Of a stretch of 64,000 nucleotides of DNA, positions 45,866 to 54,201 are shown piece by piece. The stretch spans positions 2,347,501 to 2,411,500 of the forward strand of contig CP046865.1 of the NCBI GenBank assembly GCA_039640505.1, read 5' to 3'. A program made the translations under genes and the position numbers. Below the pieces are notes generated by a model. The model was not told the origin of the DNA and ran no database searches. It saw only the letters and a list, made by a program, of their open reading frames with translations. Source of the DNA: Rhodobacteraceae bacterium Araon29 (lineage in GTDB: Bacteria; Pseudomonadota; Alphaproteobacteria; Rhodobacterales; Rhodobacteraceae). The stretch's first letter is position 1; every line of letters begins with the position of its first letter.

Positions 45866-46804
45866 CTACTGGGTGAAAGGTTTCCAGACGGCTTCGTTAT
45901 CAGCAAGCCACTTTTTAGCGGCATCTTGATGGCTCATTTTATCAGTATCAACCAAAGCGGCCATTTGACCAATTTGCTGTGCCGAGAATGATAATTTTGA
46001 AAACGCCGTATATGCAGCAGGATGCGTTTTTGGGAACTTATAGTTAGCCGCCTTTTTCAGCCACCCTTTTGGCGAACCGCATTTTCCCTCACCGCCGTCT
46101 GCTTTGCGACAACCATCAGTGTATTCTGGGAACTCGATAAACACGAACCCGTCAGCATCCGTAAAGTTCGGCGTCCAGTTAAACGTAATGATCCCGCGAC
46201 CTTCTTTTTTGGCAGAGGCAAGCTCGGCCCAAATTGCATCGGCACCCCCGGCAAATTTAACCGTATAAAGATCCCCAAGACCTAAGGCATCTACCCGAAC
46301 AGGCATCAAATCACCGTGCCAGCTTTGTGGGCCTTCCAACCAACGCCCTTTACCACCTGAATCCGCAGTCGCAAAAACTTCTGGGCAATCTAACAACGCT
46401 TCCCAATTGGGCAGACCTGGGCAGAGATTATCATCGATGACATATTGCGGCACGCCCATTTCTTCCAGTGTGGGTGCAGAATGCGTACCGGCATCGATTA
46501 CCCCACCTTTGGCCATTGCATTGTAAAATGAGTCACCAAAGGTCGACTGCCACACTTCGTGTGAAATTGTAACATCACCGTTGCGAATAGCCTCATAGAC
46601 GGCTTGCGCATCCGCGGGAACATACTCAACATTGTTCCCCATGCTCTCAAAAATACCACCAATAACATAAGCCATAACAACTTGGCTGGACCAATTGTGG
46701 GTTGGGATGACGATCGGTTCGCTGCTATCGGCTGCGTAGGCAGCCGGCGCCAGTGCGACACTGAACGCAGTGGCAGCAGCAAAAGACAAGTTTTTTAGTT
46801 TCAT
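45866..46804 (-). CDS. tmoX: TMAO/betaine ABC transporter substrate-binding protein
   Basis: 312-aa OpuAC-type periplasmic protein with signal peptide MKLKNLSFAAATAFSVALAP, cleaved after AYA. Ligand-pocket-like features: THNWSSQVVMAYVIGGIFE, HEVWQSTFGDSF and ITFNWTPNFTDADGFVF; aromatic residues in such proteins cage trimethylammonium groups. ATG 46804 is set by the signal peptide; a longer frame adds an unsupported leader. First gene of tmoX-tmoW-tmoV-tdm and divergent from a LysR regulator. Confidence 0.87.
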   Translation of the reverse strand: MKLKNLSFAAATAFSVALAPAAYAADSSEPIVIPTHNWSSQVVMAYVIGGIFESMGNNVEYVPADAQAVYEAIRNGDVTISHEVWQSTFGDSFYNAMAKGGVIDAGTHSAPTLEEMGVPQYVIDDNLCPGLPNWEALLDCPEVFATADSGGKGRWLEGPQSWHGDLMPVRVDALGLGDLYTVKFAGGADAIWAELASAKKEGRGIITFNWTPNFTDADGFVFIEFPEYTDGCRKADGGEGKCGSPKGWLKKAANYKFPKTHPAAYTAFSKLSFSAQQIGQMAALVDTDKMSHQDAAKKWLADNEAVWKPFTQ

Positions 46805-47005
46805 GTGTTTTCCCCTGTTTAGAATATCATTGGCTTGAACAAGCGCCAAGCATACGGACGATAATTGCAAATTTGCTGGGGTTCTCAACGTAGAGATTTG
46901 TGAGGCTAAGGCGATAAAAATTAGTGGCAAAGACACAAATCTGTGCTTGAATAAGGCAAAGGTACGTCACAAGCCAATTCTCACTCAGAGAGTAAGCGAA
47001 TAAAA

Positions 47006-47944
47006 ATGAGTAAAAACAATTCACTGCCACCACTAGATTATCTTCTAGCCTTCGAGGCAACGGTGGAATCCGGTAGTTTTTCGGGCGCATCTAAGGCTCT
47101 AAATATTAGCGAAACGGCCATTAGTCGCAAAGTTAAACTGCTGGAACATCATTATAAGTTAAATTTGTTTATCCGCGGTCACCGTTCCATCCAAATTAGC
47201 CCCCATGGTCAGCAGCTATTTGATGAAATATCGCCTGTTCTTGGGCAATTACGGTCAATTTCAGAGAATCGGTTTAAAGACGCCAAGGCCGAGGCCATTA
47301 CGCTTGCAGCCACCAATTCCGTCGCGGGGCTGTGGCTGATGCCGCGTTTGCCGCTGTTCAATGCGGACAATCAAGAGCTGCGGATCAAACTTGTCTCATC
47401 CGACAGTGATGAGGAATGTCTGGCCGAAGACATTCACTTAAGCATCTTGCGCGGTGATGGGCATTGGCCGGGATATTCGGCGCAGCTTTTGTTCGGGGAA
47501 ACTATTTTTCCCGTCTGCTCACCCGATTACTTAGAAAAACATCCCGAAATAGCCGACTTATCAGCGATGGCGCAACATTCTCTTATCGGGGTGGCCAGCA
47601 CCCATACCGAATGGATGACTTGGCACACATGGCTGTCGCGCAATGAACTTTATGTCCCAAAACTCGACCAAACCGTGCTGTTTAACACCTACCCTCTGTC
47701 TATCGATGCCGCCGTGAACGGGCTGGGCATTGCGCTGGGATGGGGCCATTTGCTTGATCATCTGGTGGATCAAGGCAAGCTGGTGCGACCGCTTGGTGAT
47801 ATTTCGGTGCGCACCGAATATGGTTATTATCTGATTAAACCGGAAAAATCATCAAGCTTTTCGCAGCGCGATGTGGTCGAACAATGGCTTTTAGAGCTAT
47901 CCGCATCGCGGCGGCGCTATGAACCTTTGGATCTGAGCGATTGA
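47006..47944 (+). CDS. LysR family regulator (GcvA-like)
   Basis: 312 aa: N-terminal winged HTH (LLAFEATVESGSFSGASKALNISETAISRKVKLLE) seen in part as FEATVESGSFSGASKAL, then a periplasmic-binding-like effector domain. It is divergent from tmoX with about 200 bp between, so it probably controls TMAO uptake and demethylation. Confidence 0.87.
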   Translation: MSKNNSLPPLDYLLAFEATVESGSFSGASKALNISETAISRKVKLLEHHYKLNLFIRGHRSIQISPHGQQLFDEISPVLGQLRSISENRFKDAKAEAITLAATNSVAGLWLMPRLPLFNADNQELRIKLVSSDSDEECLAEDIHLSILRGDGHWPGYSAQLLFGETIFPVCSPDYLEKHPEIADLSAMAQHSLIGVASTHTEWMTWHTWLSRNELYVPKLDQTVLFNTYPLSIDAAVNGLGIALGWGHLLDHLVDQGKLVRPLGDISVRTEYGYYLIKPEKSSSFSQRDVVEQWLLELSASRRRYEPLDLSD

Positions 47945-48109
47945 TGGCTTTTCATCACATTATGTGACAACACCAACAGACCGATTTTTATCTAAGTAGA
48001 ATAGCTTGCAATTTGCTAAAATCACCAAATATCCGTTTTCGATCCTAAGTCACCGGGCCATTGCACTGGGTGTATAACCTTCATTTACCACTAATAAGGC
48101 GGCGGGGGT

Positions 48110-48135
48110 GCAAGCGCAAAATAATTTGCGCTTGC
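48110..48135. terminator. strong hairpin after the SnoaL-like gene
   Basis: GCAAGCGCAAA (48110-48120) and TTTGCGCTTGC (48125-48135) form a perfect 11-bp stem with an ATAA loop, 9 bp after the stop of the minus-strand gene. There is no U run, so it may act as a terminator aid or message stabiliser. Confidence 0.65.
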
Positions 48136-48144
48136 TGAACTTGA

Positions 48145-48624
48145 TTATTTTGGTGCCAGCTGGGCCATAAGGCCTGCAATATCTTCGACATGCCAAAATT
48201 CGGTAAGTTTACCATCTTTTGCTTTCCAAATCTCGATACCGGCAATCGCAAAGGCAGCGGCGGGATCTTGGGATGGAATGCCAAAAAGCGTATTGCTATT
48301 GGTACCTTCATATGACCAAACAACGATTGCTGTATCATCGCCTGAGGGCAAAATCATTTCAATATTATGCACTGAATCCGGCGCACCATCGGCAAGTAAC
48401 TGATACAGCAGACCAACGGGCGCATCGGCTGGAATGGCCGGGTTTGGATGATGATCCACGAACCCGTCAGCGTAAAATTCTGCCAGCGCAGAAAGATCAA
48501 AAGGCCGCGTATCAGCCACTTCATAAAATTGTTCCATCAAAGTAACGGCTTCATTCGCTGAGGCAGTTTGAGCAGCCCCAACTGTCAAAGCGGTCGCAGC
48601 AGCGGCAATGAGTGTCTTTTTCAT
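48145..48624 (-). CDS. secreted SnoaL/NTF2-like protein
   Basis: 159 aa with a signal peptide (MKKTLIAAAATALTVGAAQT, cleavage near ASA) and a SnoaL-like domain (EQFYEVADTRPFDLSALAEFYADGFVDHH in part: LAEFYADGFVDHHPN; AIAGIEIWKAKDGKLTEFWHVED in part: EIWKAKDGKLTEFW). The fold binds small hydrophobic ligands or acts as an isomerase/cyclase; most secreted ones are uncharacterised. Start ATG 48624 is set by the signal peptide. Divergent from hxlR. Confidence 0.75.
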   Translation of the reverse strand: MKKTLIAAAATALTVGAAQTASANEAVTLMEQFYEVADTRPFDLSALAEFYADGFVDHHPNPAIPADAPVGLLYQLLADGAPDSVHNIEMILPSGDDTAIVVWSYEGTNSNTLFGIPSQDPAAAFAIAGIEIWKAKDGKLTEFWHVEDIAGLMAQLAPK

Positions 48625-48741
48625 ATCTATATCTCCAATATTAGCATTTGTGTTATATCGAACAATTTGGTATCTAAACGTTATCCACATACCTATCAAG
48701 TAGGCACTATTTTAGCATGTGGTATATAAAAGGGTACTTAA

Positions 48742-49104
48742 ATGCCAGAACCGCAGATCACCGAAAAACCCGATGGTTATTTTACCTGTCCCGTACGGCG
48801 CACGATGAGCATCGTAGGCGGCAAATGGCGCTTATTGATCATCAATTCATTATTGGACGGCCCGTTGCGGTTCAACGAACTTAAGCGCCAAACAGGAAAA
48901 GTGTCTCAACGTCTGCTGACCGCGCAGCTTCGGGCGCTAGAAGAAGAAGAGCTTGTGTCACGCAAAATCCTGAACGTGATGCCACCGCATGTTGAATACG
49001 CGCTTACAGAAAAAGGCATGGGCATCAAAACTGTTATCGACGCAATGTATGCTTGGGGTGAAAAAGAACTTCAAGCTGACCATCCGCGCGATGCAATTCG
49101 ATAA
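48742..49104 (+). CDS. HxlR family transcriptional regulator
   Basis: 120-aa winged helix with the HxlR pattern CPVRRTMSIVGGKWRLLII near 15-33, whose cysteine is often a redox or electrophile sensor, and RFNELKRQTGKVSQRLLTAQLRALEE. The 117-bp divergent promoter contains CCTA-N5-TAGG (48692-48704), a candidate operator. The likely target is the SnoaL-like gene. Confidence 0.88.
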   Translation: MPEPQITEKPDGYFTCPVRRTMSIVGGKWRLLIINSLLDGPLRFNELKRQTGKVSQRLLTAQLRALEEEELVSRKILNVMPPHVEYALTEKGMGIKTVIDAMYAWGEKELQADHPRDAIR

Positions 49105-49334
49105 ACATATGTTGCGTTCTTTGTCTGCCCGCCAAATACAAATAGGAATAATCCAAGCGGCACTGGCTGCGTCAACAAAGGGGATTTATCCTAAGCCCTG
49201 AATCAGGGCGGGGTTTGCCAGTAAAGTTTGCGGCTTGATCTTTTGCATGAAATTTGCAAATTTTCATCTCAGGAAACAAAATCTCTGCGCTTTCCTGTCC
49301 CATTGGGCGGCGCCTGCCCTAAAAGGGGAAAAAT

Positions 49335-49964
49335 ATGCCAAACACCCCTTTGAACCAAGATCCGCACCGTCTGCGCCAGCACCACGAATTGAACCTAGAA
49401 GCGGCCATTGGCCGCGAGGTGCGTCTGCACCGACGGCAAAAAAATATCACGGTGGCCAAGCTTGCCGAACTGACCGGCTTGTCTATTGGGATGCTGTCCA
49501 AAATTGAAAACGGCAATACCTCGCCTTCTCTGACCACGCTGCGCAGCCTTGCCCAGGCGCTGTCTGTGCCGCTCACGTCCTTTTTCCGCGGTTTTGAAGA
49601 GACCCGCGATTGCATCCACACCAAATCCAGTGCTGGGGTGGAAATGGAGCGCGCCGGAACCCGCGCCGGACATCAGTATAATTTGCTTGGTCATATCGGA
49701 TCAAACGCCAGCGGCGTGATCGTCGAGCCCTATCTGATCACATTGACCGAAGCCTCGGATGTGTTTCCCACGTTCCAACATGGCGGCATCGAGACAATTT
49801 ATATGCTCGAGGGCGAAATAGGCTACCGGCACGGGGAAAAAATCTATCACCTTAGCCCCGGCGATACATTGTTTTTTGATGCCGACGCGCCTCATGGGCC
49901 AGAGGTTTTCACCCAGCTACCAGCAAAGTTTTTATCGGTGATCTCGTATCCACAAAACACTTAG
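49335..49964 (+). CDS. XRE-cupin transcriptional regulator
   Basis: 209 aa: an HTH_3 domain at about 28-82 (VAKLAELTGLSIGMLSKIENGNTSPSLTTL, seen as LSIGMLSKIENGNTSPS) and a cupin domain at about 110-205 (HGGIETIYMLEGEIGYRHG, LSPGDTLFFDADAPHGPE). Such regulators often control amine, amino-acid or polyamine catabolism. No direct partner gene is adjacent. The 230 bp upstream hold no gene. Confidence 0.87.
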   Translation: MPNTPLNQDPHRLRQHHELNLEAAIGREVRLHRRQKNITVAKLAELTGLSIGMLSKIENGNTSPSLTTLRSLAQALSVPLTSFFRGFEETRDCIHTKSSAGVEMERAGTRAGHQYNLLGHIGSNASGVIVEPYLITLTEASDVFPTFQHGGIETIYMLEGEIGYRHGEKIYHLSPGDTLFFDADAPHGPEVFTQLPAKFLSVISYPQNT

Positions 49965-49985
49965 CCGCCCAAAGCTCGCAAGCGA

Positions 49986-50804
49986 TCAGTTTGAAAACTT
50001 GATATTCTTTGCATGCGGATAGCGGCCATTAGGCCACATCTGACGCGGATATGCGTAGTCTTTGATTTCGATCACCGCCGCGACTTGCGGTAATTTCTGT
50101 TTCAAAGCGGCGCGGGTTTTGACCCGCAGCTCATCATGCGCCACATCGATTGCCGAGCCTAAATAGGCGGCCGTTGCCAGATAGAAAAACTCGACCACCT
50201 TGCAGCTATCATCACAGGTCCAGTCATTATAATCGTAAAGCCGCTTGCTCTCTGCCTCTTGCCAAGCGGCAAAAAGCGCACTGCCCTTGGCGCGGCGATC
50301 GCTAAAAAGCTGCGGCGCCAAAGGGATCCAGCCTGCGTTGACGATGAGGTGATGAATTTCTTCCTGCGATGCATCGCGTTCATCGCGGCGCGCCGGCGCG
50401 GTTTCATCTGCGGCAAGGTCTTGGCCGATGCGCTCATCAAGACGGTCCATGATTTTATCAATCACGCGCCCCCGAAACCCGCGCGCCGACATCACCAACA
50501 CCGGCCTGTTATCGCGCAGCTTGGCCAGCAGCCGCGGTTCATCCACGCGGCCATTTTGATCATTGTCCAGCCATTGCGCCGCAACCTGCGCAGCATGCGA
50601 AAGCTTGTCATCGGGCACGGATTTTGTGCCGCAAATTGTCAGCGCATCAAACACCACGGCAGATTTGACAAAAAAATCTGCCGGGCATTCAGGGCGTGGA
50701 TTTTGTGCGGGCGAAAACTCTCCGGCCAGTGCTGGCAGGGCGAAAATGGCTCCGATGCAATAAAGCCGCAATACCGACGCAATACCGACATGTGATTTTC
50801 GCAT
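49986..50804 (-). CDS. secreted hypothetical protein with an EF-hand-like loop
   Basis: 272 aa with a signal peptide (cleavage after ALAG near 28). A DNDQNGRVDE segment near 80 looks like an EF-hand calcium loop, but the last ligand position is Arg rather than Glu. Four conserved-looking cysteines (C40, C58 and a CDDSC pair near 195) could form disulfides. I do not recognise a named family. Confidence 0.65.
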   Translation of the reverse strand: MRKSHVGIASVLRLYCIGAIFALPALAGEFSPAQNPRPECPADFFVKSAVVFDALTICGTKSVPDDKLSHAAQVAAQWLDNDQNGRVDEPRLLAKLRDNRPVLVMSARGFRGRVIDKIMDRLDERIGQDLAADETAPARRDERDASQEEIHHLIVNAGWIPLAPQLFSDRRAKGSALFAAWQEAESKRLYDYNDWTCDDSCKVVEFFYLATAAYLGSAIDVAHDELRVKTRAALKQKLPQVAAVIEIKDYAYPRQMWPNGRYPHAKNIKFSN

Positions 50805-50954
50805 TTTTTGACCTCGCAGCGGGGGGTGCAGCCGCGTGTTTGCGCTGCATTTTTGCTGTGCTATTTTGGGCAGCCCCTGATCAATTTATGCATAAAACAA
50901 GCCCGCTGTCACATAAAAACATGACATCCAGAAAAGGTTGAAACAGTCCAAAGT

Positions 50955-51536
50955 TTAGGGTGTTGCAGTGGATTTTTCCCAGTCCGGCTCAAAGCCCAAG
51001 ACGATTGTTTCAGCCGAAAGGCCCCTATTAAACAATCGGTTATGGGCCATCGTGGCCTGATGTAGAGCGTTTTGCTGGGCCATCGGCATAACCGCGCATT
51101 CAAGATCAAACCGCTGCGCGTAGGCTTCAAACACCAACCGGCAGCTGCCCGCAGTTTGCAGCTGAGCAGCCCCGCCGGACCCGGGGGGAAATGTCGCCGT
51201 TAAAACATCCGAGAACTGACGGAACTTTTGGTAGTAGGTGGCGGAAAAAAACTGAATAGCCTGACTACGCGCCTGCGCCGGATCATTGGTTTTGCGCGCC
51301 ATATGCAACATTTCTGGTGTTAGCGAATACGTCGGCAGTTTGTTCAAAATGGTAATCAAAGCCCCTAGAGAGGCATCCTGCCCTGCGAGGTGGACCTCAG
51401 GCATAATCGCTGCATCAGGTCGGCCCTGATTGTCCCGCATCATCATCTGCCTTGTATGACATTGCCATTTGATAAATTTGTCCTTCACTGGGTGATTTAC
51501 ATAGGTTTGGCCAAAAATTGATGCGACTGAACTCAT
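50955..51536 (-). CDS. uncharacterised 193-aa protein, last gene of the amine operon
   Basis: A soluble, mostly helical protein without signal peptide or obvious motif. Features: IKWQCHTRQMMMRDNQGRPD near 23-42, MPEVHLAG, LHMARKTNDPAQARSQAIQFFSATYYQKF in part (RSQAIQFFSATYYQKF) and a C-terminal ALHQATMAHNRLFNRGLSAE. Its start overlaps the nitrilase stop (ATGA), so it is made with that enzyme. I cannot assign a function. Confidence 0.7.
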   Translation of the reverse strand: MSSVASIFGQTYVNHPVKDKFIKWQCHTRQMMMRDNQGRPDAAIMPEVHLAGQDASLGALITILNKLPTYSLTPEMLHMARKTNDPAQARSQAIQFFSATYYQKFRQFSDVLTATFPPGSGGAAQLQTAGSCRLVFEAYAQRFDLECAVMPMAQQNALHQATMAHNRLFNRGLSAETIVLGFEPDWEKSTATP

Positions 51537-52381
51537 GCTATACCCCGTTCTTTTACACTGGTAATCTTATAATTCCGATCATGGCTAAGGCTTGGAATTC
51601 GTCCGCGCGCCTCGGCCACTTCATCTAGATCTATGGTGGCAAAGACAACACCAGGTGTATCCCCGCCATCTGCAATGATCTCTCCCCATGGATTAATCAC
51701 CAAGCTATGGCCATAGCTGGCGCCTCCACCGGCGATCTCACCGATTGCGCAGGCCGATATCATAAAGCATCCATTTTCAATCGCCCGTGCGCGGTTTAAA
51801 ATATGCCAATGGGCTTCGCCCGTTTTCTTTGTAAAGGCTGCCGGTGTGCATAAAACTTCCGCACCAGCCTGCGCTAAATCTCTGTAAAGTTTAGGAAACC
51901 TTAGATCATAACAAATTGTATGACCAAGCTGGGCATAAGGGGTTTGAACCAAGCTCATCGCATTTCCAGCTGTCACGCGGGTGCTTTCGCGGTACACTTC
52001 GGTTGGCGAAATCTGCACATCAAAAAGGTGGATTTTATCATAGTGGCTGTGAATATTACCCTGCTGATCCAAGATATAGCCGCGGTTTAGGATTTTCCCA
52101 TCATGGCCAGAAACCGCAATAGATCCGATCATAATCCAGACATTGTGTTGCGCAGCAAAATCTCGAAGCGCCGCTAGAAAGGGATGGTCTGCCTCTGTCG
52201 CATGTGGCGGGGTAAGTGCAGAGCCCTCACTTTTCAAACCGCCGCAATATTCCGGCAGAAATAAAAACTCCGCGCCCGCTCTAACCGCCTGCTCGGCAAG
52301 CGGCGTCGCTTCATCTATGGCCTGACCGATGGAGGGCATCGGCCGGGTTTGCAGGCAAGCGATTGAAAGCGGGCGCGGCAT
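51533..52381 (-). CDS. carbon-nitrogen hydrolase (nitrilase superfamily, Nit2-like)
   Basis: 282 aa with the Glu-Lys-Cys triad: E in FLPEYCGG near 43, K in HYDKIHLFDVQ near 112 and C in HTICYDLRFPKLYR near 155. The closest resemblance is to the omega-amidase/Nit group that hydrolyses alpha-ketoglutaramate or deaminated glutathione. Located in the operon with a glutamine-synthetase-like ligase and a glutamate-synthase-like enzyme, it may hydrolyse a gamma-glutamyl-derived amide. Confidence 0.87.
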   Translation of the reverse strand: MPRPLSIACLQTRPMPSIGQAIDEATPLAEQAVRAGAEFLFLPEYCGGLKSEGSALTPPHATEADHPFLAALRDFAAQHNVWIMIGSIAVSGHDGKILNRGYILDQQGNIHSHYDKIHLFDVQISPTEVYRESTRVTAGNAMSLVQTPYAQLGHTICYDLRFPKLYRDLAQAGAEVLCTPAAFTKKTGEAHWHILNRARAIENGCFMISACAIGEIAGGGASYGHSLVINPWGEIIADGGDTPGVVFATIDLDEVAEARGRIPSLSHDRNYKITSVKERGIA

Positions 52382-52386
52382 TTGCT

Positions 52387-52800
52387 TTAAAACTTCATAT
52401 AAGCTTTTCTCAGATCCGATAATGGATGACGATCAGACATTTGAAATTTAATCAAAAGCTCACGCGCAATCATATCACGATCTTGTTGGTTATCAGGCAG
52501 TTCGATTGAATCGGGGATGCGAACCCAGCCATTGTTGTTGCGGTCAAAAACCGCTGGCGCGCCCTCTTCATAGCCCATGTGGACATCTTCGAGCCAGTTT
52601 AAATCATCCCATCCCATAACTTCCATGTATTTCGAAAGAAACGGCGTGACACGACCATAGTCAGGCACCAAGTTCACATCGTAACGATATCCGATATGTT
52701 GTCCAATTTCTTTCTCCCGCTCTGAGACAAGACCATCTGCGTCATTCAAAAACTGATTAACGTCGACGATCTCAGAGCCGCGGTACTGTGTTCCAGCCAT
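52387..52800 (-). CDS. uncharacterised 137-aa protein in the amine operon
   Basis: An acidic soluble protein with no cysteines and no motif that I recognise. Notable are FLNDADGLVSEREKEIGQHIG near 17-37, YMEVMGWDDLNWLEDVHMGYEEG near 58-80 (split here for length: YMEVMGWDDLNWLED and VHMGYEEG) and VFDRNNNGWVRIPDSIELP. A strong AAGGAGGG site precedes the ATG. It sits 14 bp after the FMN subunit gene and 5 bp before the nitrilase, which suggests a small accessory subunit. Confidence 0.72.
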   Translation of the reverse strand: MAGTQYRGSEIVDVNQFLNDADGLVSEREKEIGQHIGYRYDVNLVPDYGRVTPFLSKYMEVMGWDDLNWLEDVHMGYEEGAPAVFDRNNNGWVRIPDSIELPDNQQDRDMIARELLIKFQMSDRHPLSDLRKAYMKF

Positions 52801-52814
52801 AATTCAAGCCCTCC

Positions 52815-54179
52815 TTACAGGTGATGATAATCTTCGACGCCAACCGTATGGTTGGTACCGGCCAATGGAACACCAGCCATGGCCGAAGCTTCCATAGTGA
52901 GCGCTGCAAGATCTTCTGGCTCAAGGCTGTGAAGATGGGTCTTGCCACATGCCCGCGCAAAAAGCTGCGCTTCAATGGTTAATGTATGCAAGAAGTTATA
53001 GACACGCTCGGCAGCTTCATCCGGGTCTAGACGCGCGCGAAGAACTGGGTCTTGTGTTGCAACGCCCACCGGGCAGCGCCCTGTGTGACAGTTGTAGCAA
53101 TACCCGGGCTCTGCGCCGACCTCTTCTGGATAGTTCGCTTCAGGAATATCCTTGTTGCAGTTCAACGCCATCATGGCCGAATGTCCGATCGCAATGGCGT
53201 CTGCGCCAAGCGCAATGGCTTTTGCCACATCCGCGCCGTTGCGAATACCGCCCGCATAGATCAATGTGATCTGACCCCTTTTGCCAAGATCATCAATCGC
53301 TTTGCGTGCTTGACGGATCGCCGCGATGCCCGGAATGCCGGTATCTTCTGTTGCAAGGTGGGGGCCGGCTCCTGTGCCGCCTTCCATACCGTCGATATAG
53401 ATCGAGTCTGGATCACATTTCACCGCCATCCGCACATCGTCATAAACCCGCGCCGCGCCCAGCTTAAGCTGAATTGGAATTTGCCAGTCGGTCGCTTCCC
53501 GAATTTCCTGAATTTTAAGCGCCAGATCATCTGGACCCAGCCAATCAGGGTGACGGGCCGGTGAACGTTGGTCGATACCAGCGGGAAGTGAGCGCATTTC
53601 AGCAACCTGATCAGTTACTTTTTGGCCCATAAGGTGGCCGCCAAGACCAACTTTACAGCCCTGACCGATAAAGAACTCAACACCATCCGCCAAGACCAAG
53701 TGGTTTGGGTTAAACCCATAGCGTGATTGGATACACTGATAGAACCATTTCGAGCTATAGCGGCGCTCATCCGGGATCATACCACCTTCACCTGAACAGG
53801 TTGCTGTTCCAGCCATGGTTGCGCCCCGTGCGAGTGCTGTTTTGGCCTCGTAACTCAGAGCGCCAAAGCTCATGCCGGTGATATAAACCGGAATGTCCAG
53901 TTCAATCGGGCGTTTGGCACGCGGGCCGATGACCGTACGGGTTTCGCATTTTTCGCGATAGCCTTCGATCACAAAACGCGTCAGCGTTCCGGGCATAAAT
54001 GTAAGATCATCCCAATGGGGGATTTTCTTAAACAATGAAAATCCACGCATCCGGTAGCGGCCAAGCTCGGATTTGATATGGATGTCATCCATAACGCGTG
54101 GTGGGAAGATAAAGCTGTCACCGATGCGGTTTACATCGCGATCAAGCTGTTTTTTGGTGGGCATGTCGCCGTCAGCCAT
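52815..54179 (-). CDS. FMN/Fe-S glutamate-synthase-like subunit (MgsC/GlxD type)
   Basis: 454 aa matching the central synthase domain of glutamate synthase: DIPVYITGMSFGALSYEAK near 93, GEGGMIPDER, QIPIQLKLGAARVY, the FMN site YIDGMEGGTGAGP near 255, and a cysteine cluster CYNCHTGRCPVG near 362 for a 3Fe-4S centre. In the N-methylglutamate pathway the equivalent subunit makes N-methylglutamate; in rhizobia it is GlxD. The partner subunits are encoded just upstream. Confidence 0.88.
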   Translation of the reverse strand: MADGDMPTKKQLDRDVNRIGDSFIFPPRVMDDIHIKSELGRYRMRGFSLFKKIPHWDDLTFMPGTLTRFVIEGYREKCETRTVIGPRAKRPIELDIPVYITGMSFGALSYEAKTALARGATMAGTATCSGEGGMIPDERRYSSKWFYQCIQSRYGFNPNHLVLADGVEFFIGQGCKVGLGGHLMGQKVTDQVAEMRSLPAGIDQRSPARHPDWLGPDDLALKIQEIREATDWQIPIQLKLGAARVYDDVRMAVKCDPDSIYIDGMEGGTGAGPHLATEDTGIPGIAAIRQARKAIDDLGKRGQITLIYAGGIRNGADVAKAIALGADAIAIGHSAMMALNCNKDIPEANYPEEVGAEPGYCYNCHTGRCPVGVATQDPVLRARLDPDEAAERVYNFLHTLTIEAQLFARACGKTHLHSLEPEDLAALTMEASAMAGVPLAGTNHTVGVEDYHHL

Positions 54180-54201
54180 GGGTCAGTTCCTTTCCGGTGA
54201 C

